Positions 24,001 to 37,800 of a stretch of DNA of 64,000 bases are shown here, piece after piece. The notes beneath the pieces were generated by a model. The model was not told the DNA's origin, searched no databases, and saw only the letters and a program-made list of their open reading frames with translations. The DNA is taken from contig BTPP01000003.1 in the NCBI GenBank assembly GCA_037102815.1, forward strand, positions 4,464,001-4,528,000, given 5' to 3'. A program made the position numbers and the translations under genes. The first letter of the stretch is position 1, and each line of letters starts with the position of its first letter. Source of the DNA: Neurospora intermedia. Its lineage: Eukaryota; Ascomycota; Sordariomycetes; Sordariales; Sordariaceae.

Positions 24001-27000
24001 TCATTCGATGCGCTTCGCAACTCCTCGGGGCCTGGGTGTGTATGGCGTGGGCGGTGACCTAAGGTAGCCACCATTGAGCGAGGCTACCTAGAGCCGCGAA
24101 GCATGCAATTGGCGAGAGCGCGGACTATGTTGCTGTCCCCCGTCGAATTGGGATTCGTAGCGTAGCGTAGCGTGCCGGTATTTGTAGACGTGCGTGTGTA
24201 GATGTGCGTGTGCGGTAGGGAGAGGGATCGAGTGGGCTGTTTGCGTTGTGAGGTGCGGCGTCTTCTGAGGTTATTCTGTATCGAAAATCGAGGGTTGCGC
24301 GGGTGGATGGTAAAGGACGGGAACGATGACGGATCGATGCCTCTGGACGACCGGACGATACCGCTGGATTTGGGAAGCTGAAGCGAAGAGAAGCTGAGAA
24401 TCAACAAGGTGTTGCGGAATACGCGTGTAGATCAAAGTGCGATGTCGGAGCTAGTACCGTTCTGTAAGTAGAGGTAGGATGATCAAATGTTGTCATTCAG
24501 GGTTGAGAAACGGGGAGCTGGTGGTTCAGGCATGTGTTTCCTGGTTTGGGTTCCTGCCTTGCGGTTGCGCCGGTGACGATGAATGGTAGTGTTCAGCCTA
24601 GGTTTAGAGGCAAATGCTTAACACGCTATGGCTATGGCAGAAACGACAGCTTCAGGTGAGAGAGAGCCTTCCCGTGTTCAGAGATTCATCAGCCAACCAC
24701 ATCATCATTCAGACGAGCTGGGCGGACGCCCAAAGGACGTTCGGGACCCGAACGGGAGAAGTGGGGGAGTCTTATCTGCGACCCTGACAGCTGATAAGCT
24801 CCACCACCAGAGCCAGGGGCAGCCAGGGCAAGCACCGAGATTCGACAACGTCACCCACAGCACCACACACTCAAGACATCAAGGTCCTCACTGTTCACCC
24901 GCTACGAGCTTTGTTATGGCTGTTGGGATGACAACCCTTTTCATGATGATTTTGAATGGATATAGTTGATGCGGTTTGATGCTATGGTGGAGCTTGAGTC
25001 TACAAGCCTGGACTGCTTTCCAAGACCAGGCAGGCCTAGGTACACAAGATCGGACATCTAAGTCTATTTGATATGTACGAGGTTCTATGGTAATAGACTG
25101 TTTTCCAGAACTCGTTTCGGTAATGCGGCTTCTGCCTGCCTTCTTCCACCACGCTTTGGGCTGATAATTGCCAAGTGATGATAGCCCCGGTGATGCTTGG
25201 ACAGGTCTCACCATACTTTAAAGGATAGAGGATACAAATATAAGGAGCATCGCTCTCATTAACCTCTTCTCACCCCCATACATATCACTTACAAGTATGT
25301 ACATGCCCTGATGCAACCCTCCGATCCCCACAGCTAGGCCATCGACACATCTACACCTCCAGGCCAGCATGTCTACGTTACCAGAATCCTCCTCGACCCC
25401 TCCTCGACCCCAAATGTACCTCAACAGCAAGCATATAGGGTTTTCCCTCTAATGATTTCTTCCGGTATCTCAGGTAATCACCTCTTTTTGGGTCGATCCT
25501 CGCGGACACGGGCGGCAGATCTTCCTTCCTCACCTCAAGATCAGATCTTCCAACACCTTGCGATAGCCGGCGCGGTAGGTGTGCGGGGAGCTAGAAAATG
25601 CGTGGTGTTTTCTAACCCCAAGCTTTTTGCTGATTTGCCTTTGTTCTGTTTCGGAAGGCTTCCATTTTCTTACCCTTGAGTTCCGTCGATCGATCACATT
25701 CATCTTTTCACTCCGGACGCCTACTATCCATCAAATACTTTTTGACCCGCCATGCCAGGTTCATTCAAGATATTTCTACGCTGTCAAGTCCAGCGTACGG
25801 ACTTCACGGCGAGGTCATCCAACCGTCAAGTCATGTCGCGGAAAGAGGTAATTGTGGTTAAGAGTTGGCCGAAGGTGCTTTATCAGCCTCGAAGGTAAAC
25901 ACAGAGGAACTCTTCACTCTGACAATCGAGTAGGAGTCATCGCGAATGAGACGTTTGAACTGGAACTGATCAAGTGTCTACAGCTATAGATTGACAGGGA
26001 TATTGCCTGATGAGCCTTTACTGGAGAACAAAACATGTTTCGGAGATCAATCTACTGACGAACTGATGGGGTTTTCGAGACTGACCCGTCCACAAACATA
26101 TATGTATACTGTTTCATGGTATCAGTAGATGAATGTTGCGTCTCATGGCTTGAGCAGTCACATTTGCCCATTCCATTGGAAATTACATCATGACCATGTC
26201 AACAATAATCATCAAAGAAAGAACAGCCGACCTTCAATAAAGCAACTAAACTGTCGTTCCTTGTTGTCAACAATGACTTTTACATCAACCGCGTTCAGCT
26301 CCGACGGTTACATGCATAGTGGATTGTCGCAGTGGGTGCTTTCTTGATGGACAAAAAGTCGCACAACTCCCGTCGGATTTTTTTTTTTCTTTTTTCTTTT
26401 CGGATGACATGCCGGCCATCTACATAGAAGAGCTGGGAGAGGGGCCGGCGCTTCCAACGCACATCATCACGATCTGATGGTGCAAGATCGACTTCGCGTC
26501 GCTGTGAATGAGATCGCGGTGGCCGCCGGATGAAACAGCCTTTGGTACTACTCTCTTGCTTCCCCCAAACGCCATGAGACCTACCCACGGCAGAATAAGG
26601 AAAAGCTTGAGTGATTGAGAAGAAGAAAATCACGTGCGCTTCCATGTCCCAGCTGTCACACCGCATGGCATGTCATCTTCCCGTTCTCGTCATGTCTTGA
26701 GAAAATCGCCCCAAAGCGGTGGTAAAACTCCATGTCAACGGTCCGAACCCATTGGGCAATTCAACATGAGATCAGTCAAGCCCACGCCGGCTTTCACGGA
26801 ATTGTATTGAAAGAGAGCGAAGAAAACGAAGGACGTTGCTATCTTCGGCCTACGTACACTAGAACTAGAATCCCTGTCGTTACTTTTATTAATTTACTCC
26901 ATCGTAATTATGGTGAAAAGCATGGGCGCTTCCAGGTCCCGGGGCTTGCCAAGTTCCCGCCCTTTGACGCCATCCCGTTTGGCACTACGGGAAATCGTCT

Positions 27001-28412
27001 CGCTCACCTACCTACCTAGGCTGCCTTCAGCATTAACTCCATCTTGAGGTCTTTTTCTTTTTTTGTTTTGTTTCGTACGTACCTAGATTCATGGCTCATA
27101 TGACTCGTACAGGGGTACCTTGTGGTTTCCGCGTCGAGGCTCACGAAGAACCGGGAGACCCAAATCGAGGTTGAGCTGAAGAACCGAATGACGGGAGCCC
27201 CTTTGGAAGCTGCATCCATGGCGGAATCCCGATGCCTCCAATTCCATCCAGGCCTTGGGCAAGGTCATAAAAAAAGGACAATGGGCTGAATTGACAATGG
27301 AACCCCCTGACAAGACGTGGTGATTGGAGAGACGAGATCGAAAGGGCCGTGCACGGTTGCAGGCCAATCTGCAAGGTACGAACGGCCTTTGCCCAATGGG
27401 CAGGAGCGCTGCAGCCCGGAGGACCACTGGGAAACACGACCGGAAGTGGAGGTTTGTTGCGTTTCCACTTTGGGGGCGTTTCCTGTTGCGCCATCCCACT
27501 TTGTTTCAATTCTAGGTCATCGCCTTTTCGGATGTCCTCTCCTGCCTCTTGACCCAAATTGGATCAATGGCGCCAATGAGCCATCTCTGTCACGGCAGAG
27601 CGCGACTGCTACTGGCAAGCGCCAGCGGCATGTGGGAGGAATGGAGGGAGGGAAGAGACAGGGCAGGTGAAGAGAGAATTCTGTTAATACCCTGAAGAGC
27701 CGGCGTCAACAGAAAGAGAGAGAGAGAGGGAAGTTGCCCCCTTTTGAATTCGGCCAAATCCTCCAATCCAATAATATCCTGTAACTCGTTTACTCGCTCG
27801 CTTGTTCTTCTCCCAACCCGCCCGCGCGAAATTGTTCCCTCCACTTCTTCCATCAAAGATAATCTGGCACGTCTGGGTACCCTACACATTAGACCCCAGG
27901 ACCCCGGCGCCTTGTCACTCTCTTGTTGTCTCTTCCAGGTGGAAGATCTCACTGACTTCCGGACCTGCGCGTCCGCCGTCAGCCTGTCACGTTCGCTCGT
28001 TTCTTGCTCTTTTCGTCTTGCTCCCTCCCTTCCTACGACCTTTCCTTTCCCGCCCTTCTTTAAAGAGGGAAGTGATTGACTGTCCGCCAATTACACTAAT
28101 TGGAACCTCTGATCCAGTCCTTGCCTTGTCCAAACCCCCAATCAAGCCCATCCAATCGCGGCCGCCCAAGCCCATGATGAGGATGATCAGGTCCCCGTTG
28201 TAGATTCGGTTTCGAATTTCAAACTCAAGGCCCGTTACCCAGACCAGCCGTGGAGATCATCTCTAGCGACCTCGCTAGACCACCAAACGCCACTACCGTC
28301 CGCGTTGCAGCAGATACCACCCGGGCCCTTTAGCACCGCACCCTGACCTTAGTTGACTTGGGGTTCATTTCGTTCTTCATATACTACCGTTGCCCTAGCC
28401 TCAGCCACCATT
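24001..28412. other. Divergent intergenic region between the VARP-like and coiled-coil genes
   Basis: The 4.4-kb interval must hold both promoters. Short ORFs on both strands have no recognisable coding content. The stretch 27.7-28.4 kb is pyrimidine-rich and probably the leader of the coiled-coil gene. A GTAGC pentamer repeat lies near 24156-24172 and a GA tract near 27715-27728. Confidence 0.5.
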
Positions 28413-31400
28413 ATGGCTACTTTCGTCCCTTCTTCCCCTGACGAGAGAGGGTTCATCGATTTTGGCCCTGCTCTGTCTCTTCACTATCATCAAGAACAAC
28501 AATACCAAGAACAACAACAACAACAACAACACCAGGAACAACATCACCATCCACAGCTCGACACGAACCGCGCTGCTCTGCCCGAGGCTACCACTCTCCT
28601 TAAATTCTCCCCGCCTCCTGCAAGTCTAGCCGTCGTCGAGCCTGTTGGTGCCGCCCCCGCTGTGTCGTCCGCTAGAACACCACCACGTTTCTCAAAAGAA
28701 TACCCACAGCTGCCGTCCCTTCTCCCGCCACACGGGCTCGGACCTTCGACATCGGACGAAACAGAGGAAACACTAGACCAACTGGAGACGGACCACCAGT
28801 TTCCTCCACTACCTACCGTCTCCGACCAACGTCCGACCCCGAGTCCCAGCAAAGGCCGGTCCCAAAGCCTCGCTAACACCCCGGCCCCCATCAAGCGCAA
28901 GCCGTTATCATCCTCAGCTTCGCCCTTGGCCACCCGCTTCTCGTCTCCGGGAAAAAACTATCTTGACATTATCCGCGATCTTCCCCGTCCCGAGTCCCGT
29001 TTCTCGAGATCGTGTTCTTTGGATAGCCCTACTCTGTACGAATTCCCCGCCAAGTTTGGTCCTCCACTTAATCCTCCTCGTTCCTCGGCTGCCGCCCACG
29101 CTTCCGATTTACCGGCGGATCCCGAGTCTAGCAGCAACAGCCAACGGTCGTAAGTCCTTTGTATATTTGAGAGTCCGGTTCAGGTCATAGTCGTCTAGGC
29201 AGGCTAAATGCGGGTGAACAATAAACTGACCTTCAACTGTTCCATGTAGATCAAGCACCGTGTCCGATCGTTCTGTACAACTTCTTCAAGGCCCCTGTAT
29301 CTCTAACACCGGCAACCTGCAGCCCACAAAGACTTTGAAGGAGAGCCCGATTATCTCATCGGCTCAGACAGGGGGCCCATCGTCAGTGTCGCCAGACCGG
29401 CATATAAGCGCCGACAGCCTTGGTGTGACCACTCGATCATTGGACCACAACCTCGATACGTACTACAACGACGAGGTTGCGGCTCCCTATACTAACGCCA
29501 CCGCGACGATTAATACGCACTTGCAAGAGACACATGACAGGCGCAATCCCATAGTTAAACCCAGTACCATGTCGCTGTCTTCTCGAAAGTCTCCCCCTCC
29601 ACATCTAAATCTTGCGCCAGCAGAAGATAGTGACCATCGACAACGGGCCTTTCCGCTCGTTTCAACCCCGGGTGAAAACAATAATCTTAACAGACCTCTG
29701 CCAAAATCGCCCGCCTCGTCCCAATTGGACGCCAGCTTTTATGGCAACTGGGCTACCACGCCACAATCTTTCACAACCGAGTTCTCGGAAGACAAAGAAG
29801 ACATCTCGCCCATCCCGTCCCCTTCTCCTCATTCTGTGAGACGCTCAACCCTACGGACGCTTGCAGATGAATCCCCACACCTGCTCAGGACACCTAGTCA
29901 TACCAATGCGAAAACCGAGAGGCCGCTAGAGTACTGCGAAGACTACCTACAGACGCCGCCGCCCAGTGAGACGTCGCAGTATCAGATCGACGAAATGGAG
30001 GACGAACTGAAAGCCATCGGCGCCGAGTTGGCTGCATCCATTCGGCGTGAAATGGACTTGGAGGATCTGGTGGACAAGCTACAGGAACAGGTTAATAACG
30101 GCAACCCAAATGAATCCGGGAGAAGAACAAGCGACTACTTCTCCGACTCTGGACACAGTTCATCAAAATTTAGCGACTATGATCAAGCCAAGGAGGAGAT
30201 CACTGTGCTCAAGCGCAAAGCGGAGCAGGAACGAGCGCAAATCAGACTTGAGCTTACCACCAAGCTGCAAGATGAGCGTATAAGGCGCCGTGCCCTCGAC
30301 GAACAGATCCAAGAACTTTCAAAGAGGGCTTCGATGATTGATGTTGCCAAAATACAAAACGAGGAAACCAGTGACAGGATCAAGGAACTCGAGGCCGCAT
30401 GCGACGACTTGCGACGAAAGCTCTCGGAAGAGCGTCAGACGAGGGAAAGCCTGGAAGACCTTCTCGGTGACATCAAGGGCAAGTTGGAAAACACGTCAAA
30501 CGAGCGAGACAAGCTCGCCTATGATGCGACCAGGCTGGAGCAAGAAGTACAATCTCTCAAGACGGAAAATGAGGAGCTTGGTAAGATCCAGGAGGAGGTC
30601 GATCTCCTGAAGGCTGAAAATGCCGAACTTGGCAAGTACCGCGACGAGTACGAACACCTTCAGTCCGAACACGCGGAATGCGGCAAGCTCGGAAACACGG
30701 AGTTCGCTAAACTGCGAGATGAGTTTGAGCAGTTCCGAGCTGAACACACAGGATGCGATCGACTGCAAGAGGAGCTCCAAGCACTGAAGTCAGGAGACTC
30801 AGATGTCGTCAGGTTGCAGGAAGAACTTCACGCCATCAAGCTCGAACATAGTGAGTGCAGCAAGTTGCACGAGGAGGTTCAACTGCTTCAGTCTGCAAAC
30901 GCTCAGCTCAGCAGCCAGCAGAATGAACTTCAGTCGTTGAGAAGTGAAAGCGCAGAAATCGACGACCTGCAACAGGAGCTCGAGGCGCTACGTTTTGAGA
31001 ACACGGAGCTGCGCAAGTTGGAGCAGGAACTGCGCACTTTGAAGTCGGAGAACAACGAACTCAAAGAGACAGGAACCCGCATGTCGATGGTCCTTTCACG
31101 TTCAACATCAGTTGCTGGCACAAATAGCAGCTCTATCAAGAGAGCCGGCCGCCCCATGTCCCTTGCCCGGTCAAACACTACAAAGCACCATGTTGTTCCT
31201 GCTGCTGCTGAGCCTCGTGGTGAGATCCTGGCCGACAGGCTAAAGGACGTCGAGGCACAGCGCGACGCATTGCACCGTGCTCTGCGCAGTCTTCTTGAGA
31301 GACAGGAGATCCAGAATCGCGAAAACGCCAAGAGGATCAAGCTTCTCGAGCAGGAGCGTGACCGTCTTCTCTCGTCTTCCCCTCGTGGTGGATATGAAAA

Positions 31401-32691
31401 GGAGGTGGCCAACCTTCGCGATGAGATTGCCGTCCTGCGTCGCCGGGCTGAGGAAGCCATTGACCAGAAGTGGGAGGTCGAGAAGGGTCTGGGTGGCCTC
31501 AAGATGAACCTTGACCGCGCCGAGCAGGAAATCACCTCCCTGCGCAGCCTTCTCAGGGAAAGAGACATCCTTATTCCCGAGGGCTTCGCCCGTAGCAGCT
31601 ACATGTCCAATTACAGCGACAATGACGCTCTTGTTCCGGTGTCGTCAGCGTCCCTGGAGAAGGCTTATGCAGACTTGCAAGCCACCTACAGTGAAGCTCT
31701 CGTCCGTATCAAGGACCTCGAGGACAGCACTGCATCCAACGAGGCAATGCAGCTCGCCATTGCTCGCCTTGAGCAATCTCTCTCGACTGTTGTGACGGAG
31801 CGTGACATGGCTCGTGAGGATAACGTTGCCCAGCTTGCCGAGCTCGAATCCCTCCGGGAGTCCGAAAAGCAACACATTGAGGCCGAGCTCACTCTAGCTG
31901 AGCAACTGTCTGATTCGGCTCGGCGTGTCGAGGAACTCGCACAGCAAGTGCGCGCTCAGCTTGCCATCAACGCTGCACTCCGCTCGAGGCTGGCCGATAC
32001 CGTTGCCCGCGGTGAGGCCAACCAGCGCGTAAGCACGGAGCGCATTGCCAGTCTCCAGAAGCGCCTAAGGGAGCTTGAGGAACAGGTGATTACCGCGCAA
32101 ACCAATGCTGAAGAGCGCGTGAACCGCCATGAGGAAGAGCTGCAGACGCTTAAGGAGAGTCATAGCATCCACCTCCTGCGTCTGCGCGATGGGCCTGCGG
32201 GCTCGGCAGCGGCCATGCGTGGCCTTCCCCCGCGCTCATTCCCCCCCAAGTCTCCCCTCAGCCCCATGTTCAGCATGAGCCTGGCGAGTAAGAGCGATGC
32301 CACTCCCCGTATTTCTCGCATGTCGAGCCCTTTTTTACTTTCATCATCTTCTTCCTTTTATTCTAATTCGCATGCCTCGACCTACCTTCGGCCGCGGGCC
32401 TCTGGGATTCTTTCATCGGCTGCCTCCGAGGGCAACATGGCCGAGGACGTGACTACCCTCAAAGCCCGCGTCGCCCAGCTCGAAGGCGCCCTGATGGCTG
32501 CCGACTCGGAAATGCAGGAAGTCGTCAGTCGCATGAACATGGCCCAGATTGAGGTCATGACTCTCCAGGAGGAGCGTGAGGAGGCGGTTCGCCAGACCAG
32601 AAAGCTGCAGAAGATGATGGAGGAGGAGAGGGTCAAGGTCTTTAACGAGCGGTTCAAGAGCTTTGCGGGCGCTACGGAAGTCAGGGCTTAG
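28413..32691 (+). CDS. Large coiled-coil protein of unknown function
   Basis: Predicted 1392 aa in two exons, 28413-29149 and 29250-32691, with a 100-nt intron (GTAAGT donor). The N-terminal about 500 residues are Ser/Pro-rich with a Gln/His tract near residues 28-53, and are probably disordered. A heptad-rich coiled coil then runs over most of the rest (about residues 510-1030 and 1080-1380). Part of it (nt 30580-31070) is an internal repeat of about 18-21 residues built on LQEELxxLKxENxE. A Ser/Pro-rich break (KSPLSPMFSMSL) precedes the last coiled coil, MQEVVSRMNMAQIEVMTLQE to the end. Similar ascomycete proteins are labelled only as repeat or coiled-coil proteins. A scaffold role in cell structure or membrane tethering is plausible but inferred. 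No enzymatic motif is seen. Confidence 0.9.
30580..31070 (+). repeat. Internal coiled-coil repeat with recurring EHxxC motif
   Basis: Within the coiled-coil gene the encoded protein repeats a unit of about 18-21 residues. Three units carry the related segments SEHAECGKL, AEHTGCDRL and LEHSECSKL, a regularly placed Glu-His-x-x-Cys. Later units replace the Cys with other residues (ENTELRKL, ENNELKE). Confidence 0.75.
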
Positions 32692-33585
32692 GAGACTGAA
32701 CTTGTTTGTGATGAGAAAGGAACAGCAGCAACAGCAGCAGTAGCAGCAGCAGTAAGGCAAAGGAAGAGGTATAAAGGTGACCATGGCTATGACTATAGAA
32801 AGTTGAGGGAAGGATGGGAAAGGGGGATACAGATGGGGTTGGGTAGGGTGGTGTTTTGAGATAACGCCTTTTTTGGGCCCTTTGGGTGAAGGGGGAAGCA
32901 AGCATTATATTTTTGGATTCTGATTGCATAGCATTGGGGGCTAACATTTTTCTTCTTCGTCCAAGAGCAGGACCTTTATACATTGTTATCTTCTTGGACA
33001 ATACTTGTATATAGGGTTTTCTTGGGAGGGCGTGCACGCGTTTCAAAAAGGTTCGGAGGAGGGAGAGAAATGCGCAAAAGCATTGTATAACATACCAAGG
33101 CAGGTTTGAACAAACACCTGCCCAATATACTATCTATCGTATGTATATATTATACCTAACTCTTAGTTACAAGCATCAGGGGAAAGATGGTCTTTTGGAC
33201 AGGTTGGCGGTGGTGTAATGTCAAGGTGCTGTTTGGGAACGAGGACAACGCTGTCTATGACTAAAATATTTTGTCTGTTCGCTGTGATTGTCTTTCAACG
33301 TGATCACATTGCCCAAAGGATGCTAACGTTGGTTGATTCTTTCCTTCACCTTTTGTATCATTTGCGTGTTCATCATCATCGCTACCCGGCATTCAGTTCC
33401 TTTCATTTCGGATCACAGCAATCACCATTCTCTCTCACTAACATCCAAATATAACTTTCTGAATTTGCGAGGGATCTGTATCTTGAAATTCAAAATTTAA
33501 CAAAGCAAATCTTCTGCAAAACACTAAGCAAAAGAACAATGACAACTGACTACTGACTGTAAGGAAAGCAAAAGCGAGAAAAAGT
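32692..33585. other. Intergenic region after the coiled-coil gene
   Basis: 3' UTR and spacer. A CAG-type imperfect repeat (about 32720-32753) lies just after the stop codon. No gene is seen before the tRNA-His. Confidence 0.6.
33579..33583 (-). terminator. RNA polymerase III T5 terminator of tRNA-His
   Basis: On the minus strand five T residues begin three bases after the tRNA end, a normal Pol III stop signal. Confidence 0.8.
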
Positions 33586-33678
33586 TGGGATTGCCAGGAA
33601 TCGAACCTGGGTCCTCTCGGATTCGTTGTATGTCGAATTGACCACAACGAGAAGTACTGACCACTATACTACAATCCC
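33586..33678 (-). tRNA. tRNA-His(GTG) with a 21-nt intron
   Basis: On the minus strand the acceptor stem GGGATTG (from 33678) pairs perfectly with CAATCCC, followed by discriminator A at 33586. The D-arm region is TAGTATAGTGGTCAGTAC. The anticodon stem TCTCG pairs with CGAGA and presents anticodon GTG at 33643-33645. A 21-nt intron (33641-33621) sits one base 3' of the anticodon, the canonical place. The T-arm contains GGTTCGATTCC. The extra G at -1 typical of histidine tRNA is added after transcription in eukaryotes, which fits. Without the intron the molecule is 72 nt. Confidence 0.94.
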
Positions 33679-34897
33679 TGTTACTGTTGATGATTTGCTT
33701 GTATGGATAATTCTATATACTCAGCCGTAGTGATGCTGGCTGCTTCGCTCTCTCTCCCCTCTGCCACTGCTCTTGGGTAGGTATGCAAAGCCTCCCCTCC
33801 CCGCATGAGGATTCCGTTCTTCCATCTGGTTTTTCAAATATTATATAAAAGAATTCAACTTTTTGTAATGCTATAGGTTAAGAAATCAACTTCCACACAT
33901 TGGTTTGGGCGAAAGAAGTAGTATTCGTTTCACTTATTGGGAGCGAGTGTTTTCCCAAACAAACAGACCACCTCCAACGTGTGTGGTTGATTTGGTCGAT
34001 TTGTATCTAGCCTTCTTTCTAGATTATCAGTTACCATATATCCGGGTACACACAGCTTCCTTCCACACAATGTCTAGCCTAATCATTATACGAACGACGA
34101 TGTTGTCCGTCGAGTATTCGACCACACAAAGGTATACACATAACGTTCACTTCCGTCGTGGTAGAGAGAGGGTATCTGGACCATTGCTGCTGGGAGCAGA
34201 GGTGGATATAGCTGTATGTGTATGTATGGCGGCCGACAGACAGGGTAGTTGATGTCGTTAAGGTGGTGTTGTTAGACATGGTGGCGAAGGACTCGGTGGT
34301 CAGGTCACTCGATCCCTCGAAAGTCCGTAGGAAAAAGACAGAGAGAGAGATTGATTAGTAGGTAAGTAGATGGAAACGATATTCTCATCGAAACGTGAGA
34401 GATTCTAAAGAAAAACAAATAACTTGACATACCCCCCGGGCCGGCCCGAAAGGAAAAAAGACAACATGAGAACCAAATCTATGTCAGGTATACCGGGTGA
34501 TAATACTAGACTCAGGTTGCTTGATCCGACAATAGAAACGGAACCTACCCTTCTTACTTTCTAACAAAAAAGACTTGCCAACGTGTCTGAGTAGGAATAA
34601 CTGAAAGGGCAGAAATGGAATCCATGCAATGAATAGGTAGGTATCGACGCCGCTCTGTAACCATCTCTAGACTGTATCTTCATCGGATGGAGATGACCCA
34701 CGCCTTTTTTCTTTCTTTCAAAATTATTCAGCGTCGCATATCCTCCACGCGACGGATCCCTTCCCTTCCCCTTCCACCTCTCAAGGTAGGTTCGGTTCCC
34801 TCTCAGCACCCCATCTCTGAGAGAACAGAGAACATGAATGCTTCGGTACTACCTACTCCCTACCCTCACCTCCCTAGTTAGCTCCTACCTACCGCCA
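33679..34897. other. Intergenic region between tRNA-His and the ABC transporter gene
   Basis: No gene is supported. It includes the upstream flank of the minus-strand tRNA and the 3' UTR of the minus-strand ABC transporter. Confidence 0.55.
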
Positions 34898-37800
34898 TCA
34901 GCGTCGCCCATGTGCACCCACCTTCTCAACCCCCACCATCTTCCCCCCCTCCATACTCACCACCACCAAATCCTCCTCCACCCCCAACAAAGCACCCCTA
35001 ACCGCCTCCACCCGATGCGTAACCATCAACACCGTATACTTGTTTTGCACAACAAACTCCTTCCTCACGACCCTAAGCACCATTTGCTCCGTCTTCTCAT
35101 CCAACGAAGCCGTGATTTCATCTAGCAAAATAATCGGCTGCGTGATGATGTCGTCTGGTTTACGAAAGAAGCCCGGAGGGGCGGAAGAAGAAGAACAAGA
35201 AGAAGCAGAAGCAGATGAGCAAAAGTCTTCTGGATCGGTAGAGGTAGTTGTGGCTCCTCCTCGTCTGTATTCTTCTTCTTCCTCGTCTGGGGCAGCGGCT
35301 TGGCCTTGGGCTTGGGCTTGGGCTACATGTATGGTGCTGCTGCGCATGTGTCGGGCTTTGATGATGGCGCGGCAGAGGGAGAGGAGTTGGAGGTGGCCAG
35401 TGGAGAGGGTGGGGAGGAGGGAGAGGGGGGTGTCGAGGATGGGGTGATGGGAAGGGTTTGGAGAGGGGGTGGCATTGGTGGTGGCGTTGAGAAGAGGACT
35501 GGTTTCGTCGATGACTGGATGCTCTGCATATGGGTAGTCATTCGAGGAGGAGGAGGACGATGAGATATGGATCCATAGCCCGAGGAGTTGAAGGACTGAT
35601 ATCAGGGCGTCGTTGGGAAGTAGACATGTTGGGTCAAGGTTGAAGCGCAGAGATGCATCGGGTAAGTGGAACCAGTCCTGCGTGACTGTGATGAAGGCTC
35701 TTTCACGGATGATATGCAGAGGAGCTTGACGAATATCCTTGTTCCCTATGCGGAGTGTCCCTTCGCGGATATTGATTAGACGAAGCATCGCAAGGAGGAG
35801 GGAGCTTTTGCCGCTGCCTGTCCGTCCGCAAATGACCACCATTTGGCCGGAGGCAATATCGAGATTGAGATCTTGGAGTACCAAGGGACCGTTGCTCGTA
35901 TATGATGCCGAGACTCCTTCAAACCGAACTAGTCCGGGTGTGCTGTTTTGAAGATAAGGCGAGGGCCTGATGAGGCCAGGCCAGGGAACGGAAACCGGCT
36001 CCTGGGGTGTATCTTCCTCCACTCTCTTCAGCCGCGAAATAGCACCGAGGGAGATCTCCAGGTTTGTCCACGACTGGACCAGGCTCAGAAGAGTGGCATT
36101 AGCAGCGATAATGACCGATAGGGCCACGCCAATCTGGCCTCCCGTCACCGTGCCCTTCAAGCTGACTGCGAGAAAGATTGTGCCTACGGCCACGCCAGCA
36201 ATAAGAAGATCGAGAACAACATTAAGCCACCTTTGAAGACAAAGCAACAGGTAAAAGGGACGCTGGCTTAGGTCGACGACATGGATGTTTTCCATCGCCG
36301 CTTCGGTTCGCCAGCCAAATGCCCGAATTGTTTCGATACCCTGGACGGTTTCCAGAAGAGACGAATTCACAGCCGCCCGACTCTCCAGCTCAAGGAGTCG
36401 GAGCTGGCGCGAAGTGCGCAAGTAGACCTTTTGGATTGCGTACACGACCGCGGCACAGACGGGAAGAGTGACGGCCATGGTGGGCTGAGCAGCAAGGAGT
36501 AGAGACGCTTGCACAATCATCTTGCACACTTGAATGGCAAAGGACATGACGGCTTGCGCAAGCGTCTTGTCCACGAGCTGTATGTCTTGGCTGAAGTAGT
36601 TCAGGAGAACGCCCATGTCTGCCATTGAGAAAAAGAAGAGGGGCGCATGCATGATGGTGTGCACGAGGCTCCGATGAAGATTCAGCCCGGACGTTGGCGC
36701 AATTCGAAAGACGGTCGACAACATCGTGCCGTTCGTGGATATCCAAGCCATCAGGTATAGGAAGGCATAACCTAGCGCGTAGTAGACCGTGTCTCTCTTG
36801 CTGGCCGAATCGAGCTCGTCATTTTGGGTCCACCATTTGACCCAGTACTGGGGGAAGGTGATGAAGAAGGAGTACGATGCCGTACAAGCTACCATGAGAA
36901 GGATGTTCAAAGGTCCAGCATTGGAAAAATAGTACCCTGCGTGGCTTTGTTAACCTCCTGGAGATTTCTGGTGAGAGTTAACAGTACCTACAGTATAGCG
37001 ACAGATCACCTTGTGAGCGTCTGAGGTCATCCGTGGACGATGTCGGTGAGCTTCGCGCCTTTGTCTTGGTCATCACGGATGGCTTTGGCTGTCCCTTATC
37101 GCTAGTATTCGAAGCATCCTCACGGAAGTAATCGGTGATTTGTTGGTGCTTGTCCCTCAGTTCTTCCCAAGTACCTTGTTCTATGATGCGTCTTTCGAGA
37201 ATGATGACATTGTCACTCAGATTCACATTTTTGGCTGAGAGGCACGTCAGCAGGCAGTGTACCTATTTAAGTAGGTAATGGACCACTTACTTGAGCTTGT
37301 TATCCAGAATACTGCAGCGTTAAGCTGTCGGAAAAGCCCATTTGGTCCAAGAAGGTTTTGAGCAACCTGATCTCTAGTCTTCCCATCAAGCGCGCTGAAC
37401 GGATCATCAAGTACCACCATCTTACAGCGATGGTAGACAGCACGCGCAAGAGCCTGTGTATAATATATTTGCCAAAGATTAGCCATCATCACTAAGAGTT
37501 TTTCTGATTTCCTTGTTCTTACCACGCGCTGTCGCTGGCCACCAGACAAATTCATACCGTCAACCCCCACCATGGTCTCATCACCGTCAGGAAGGACAGC
37601 CAGATCCTGGTCGAGGCAGCATGCCCGAACAACGGCCAGATACCAATCGTGATCAATATCGCCGTATATTGTCATTGATCCACGAATGACTTGCTTCATG
37701 GTCCGATTAGGAAGCCACGGGACTTGTGAACAATACGCGATTCTGTCGGTAGCGTATGTGACTGTGCCCTTTCCCAGTGGCACTTCTCCCAGGACCGCCC

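Noticed and set aside
32310-32400. Possible small intron in the coiled-coil gene around the Ser/Phe-rich segment
   Set aside because: The stretch is T-rich and looks intron-like, but I see no consensus donor and branch site that keep frame, so I left it as coding.
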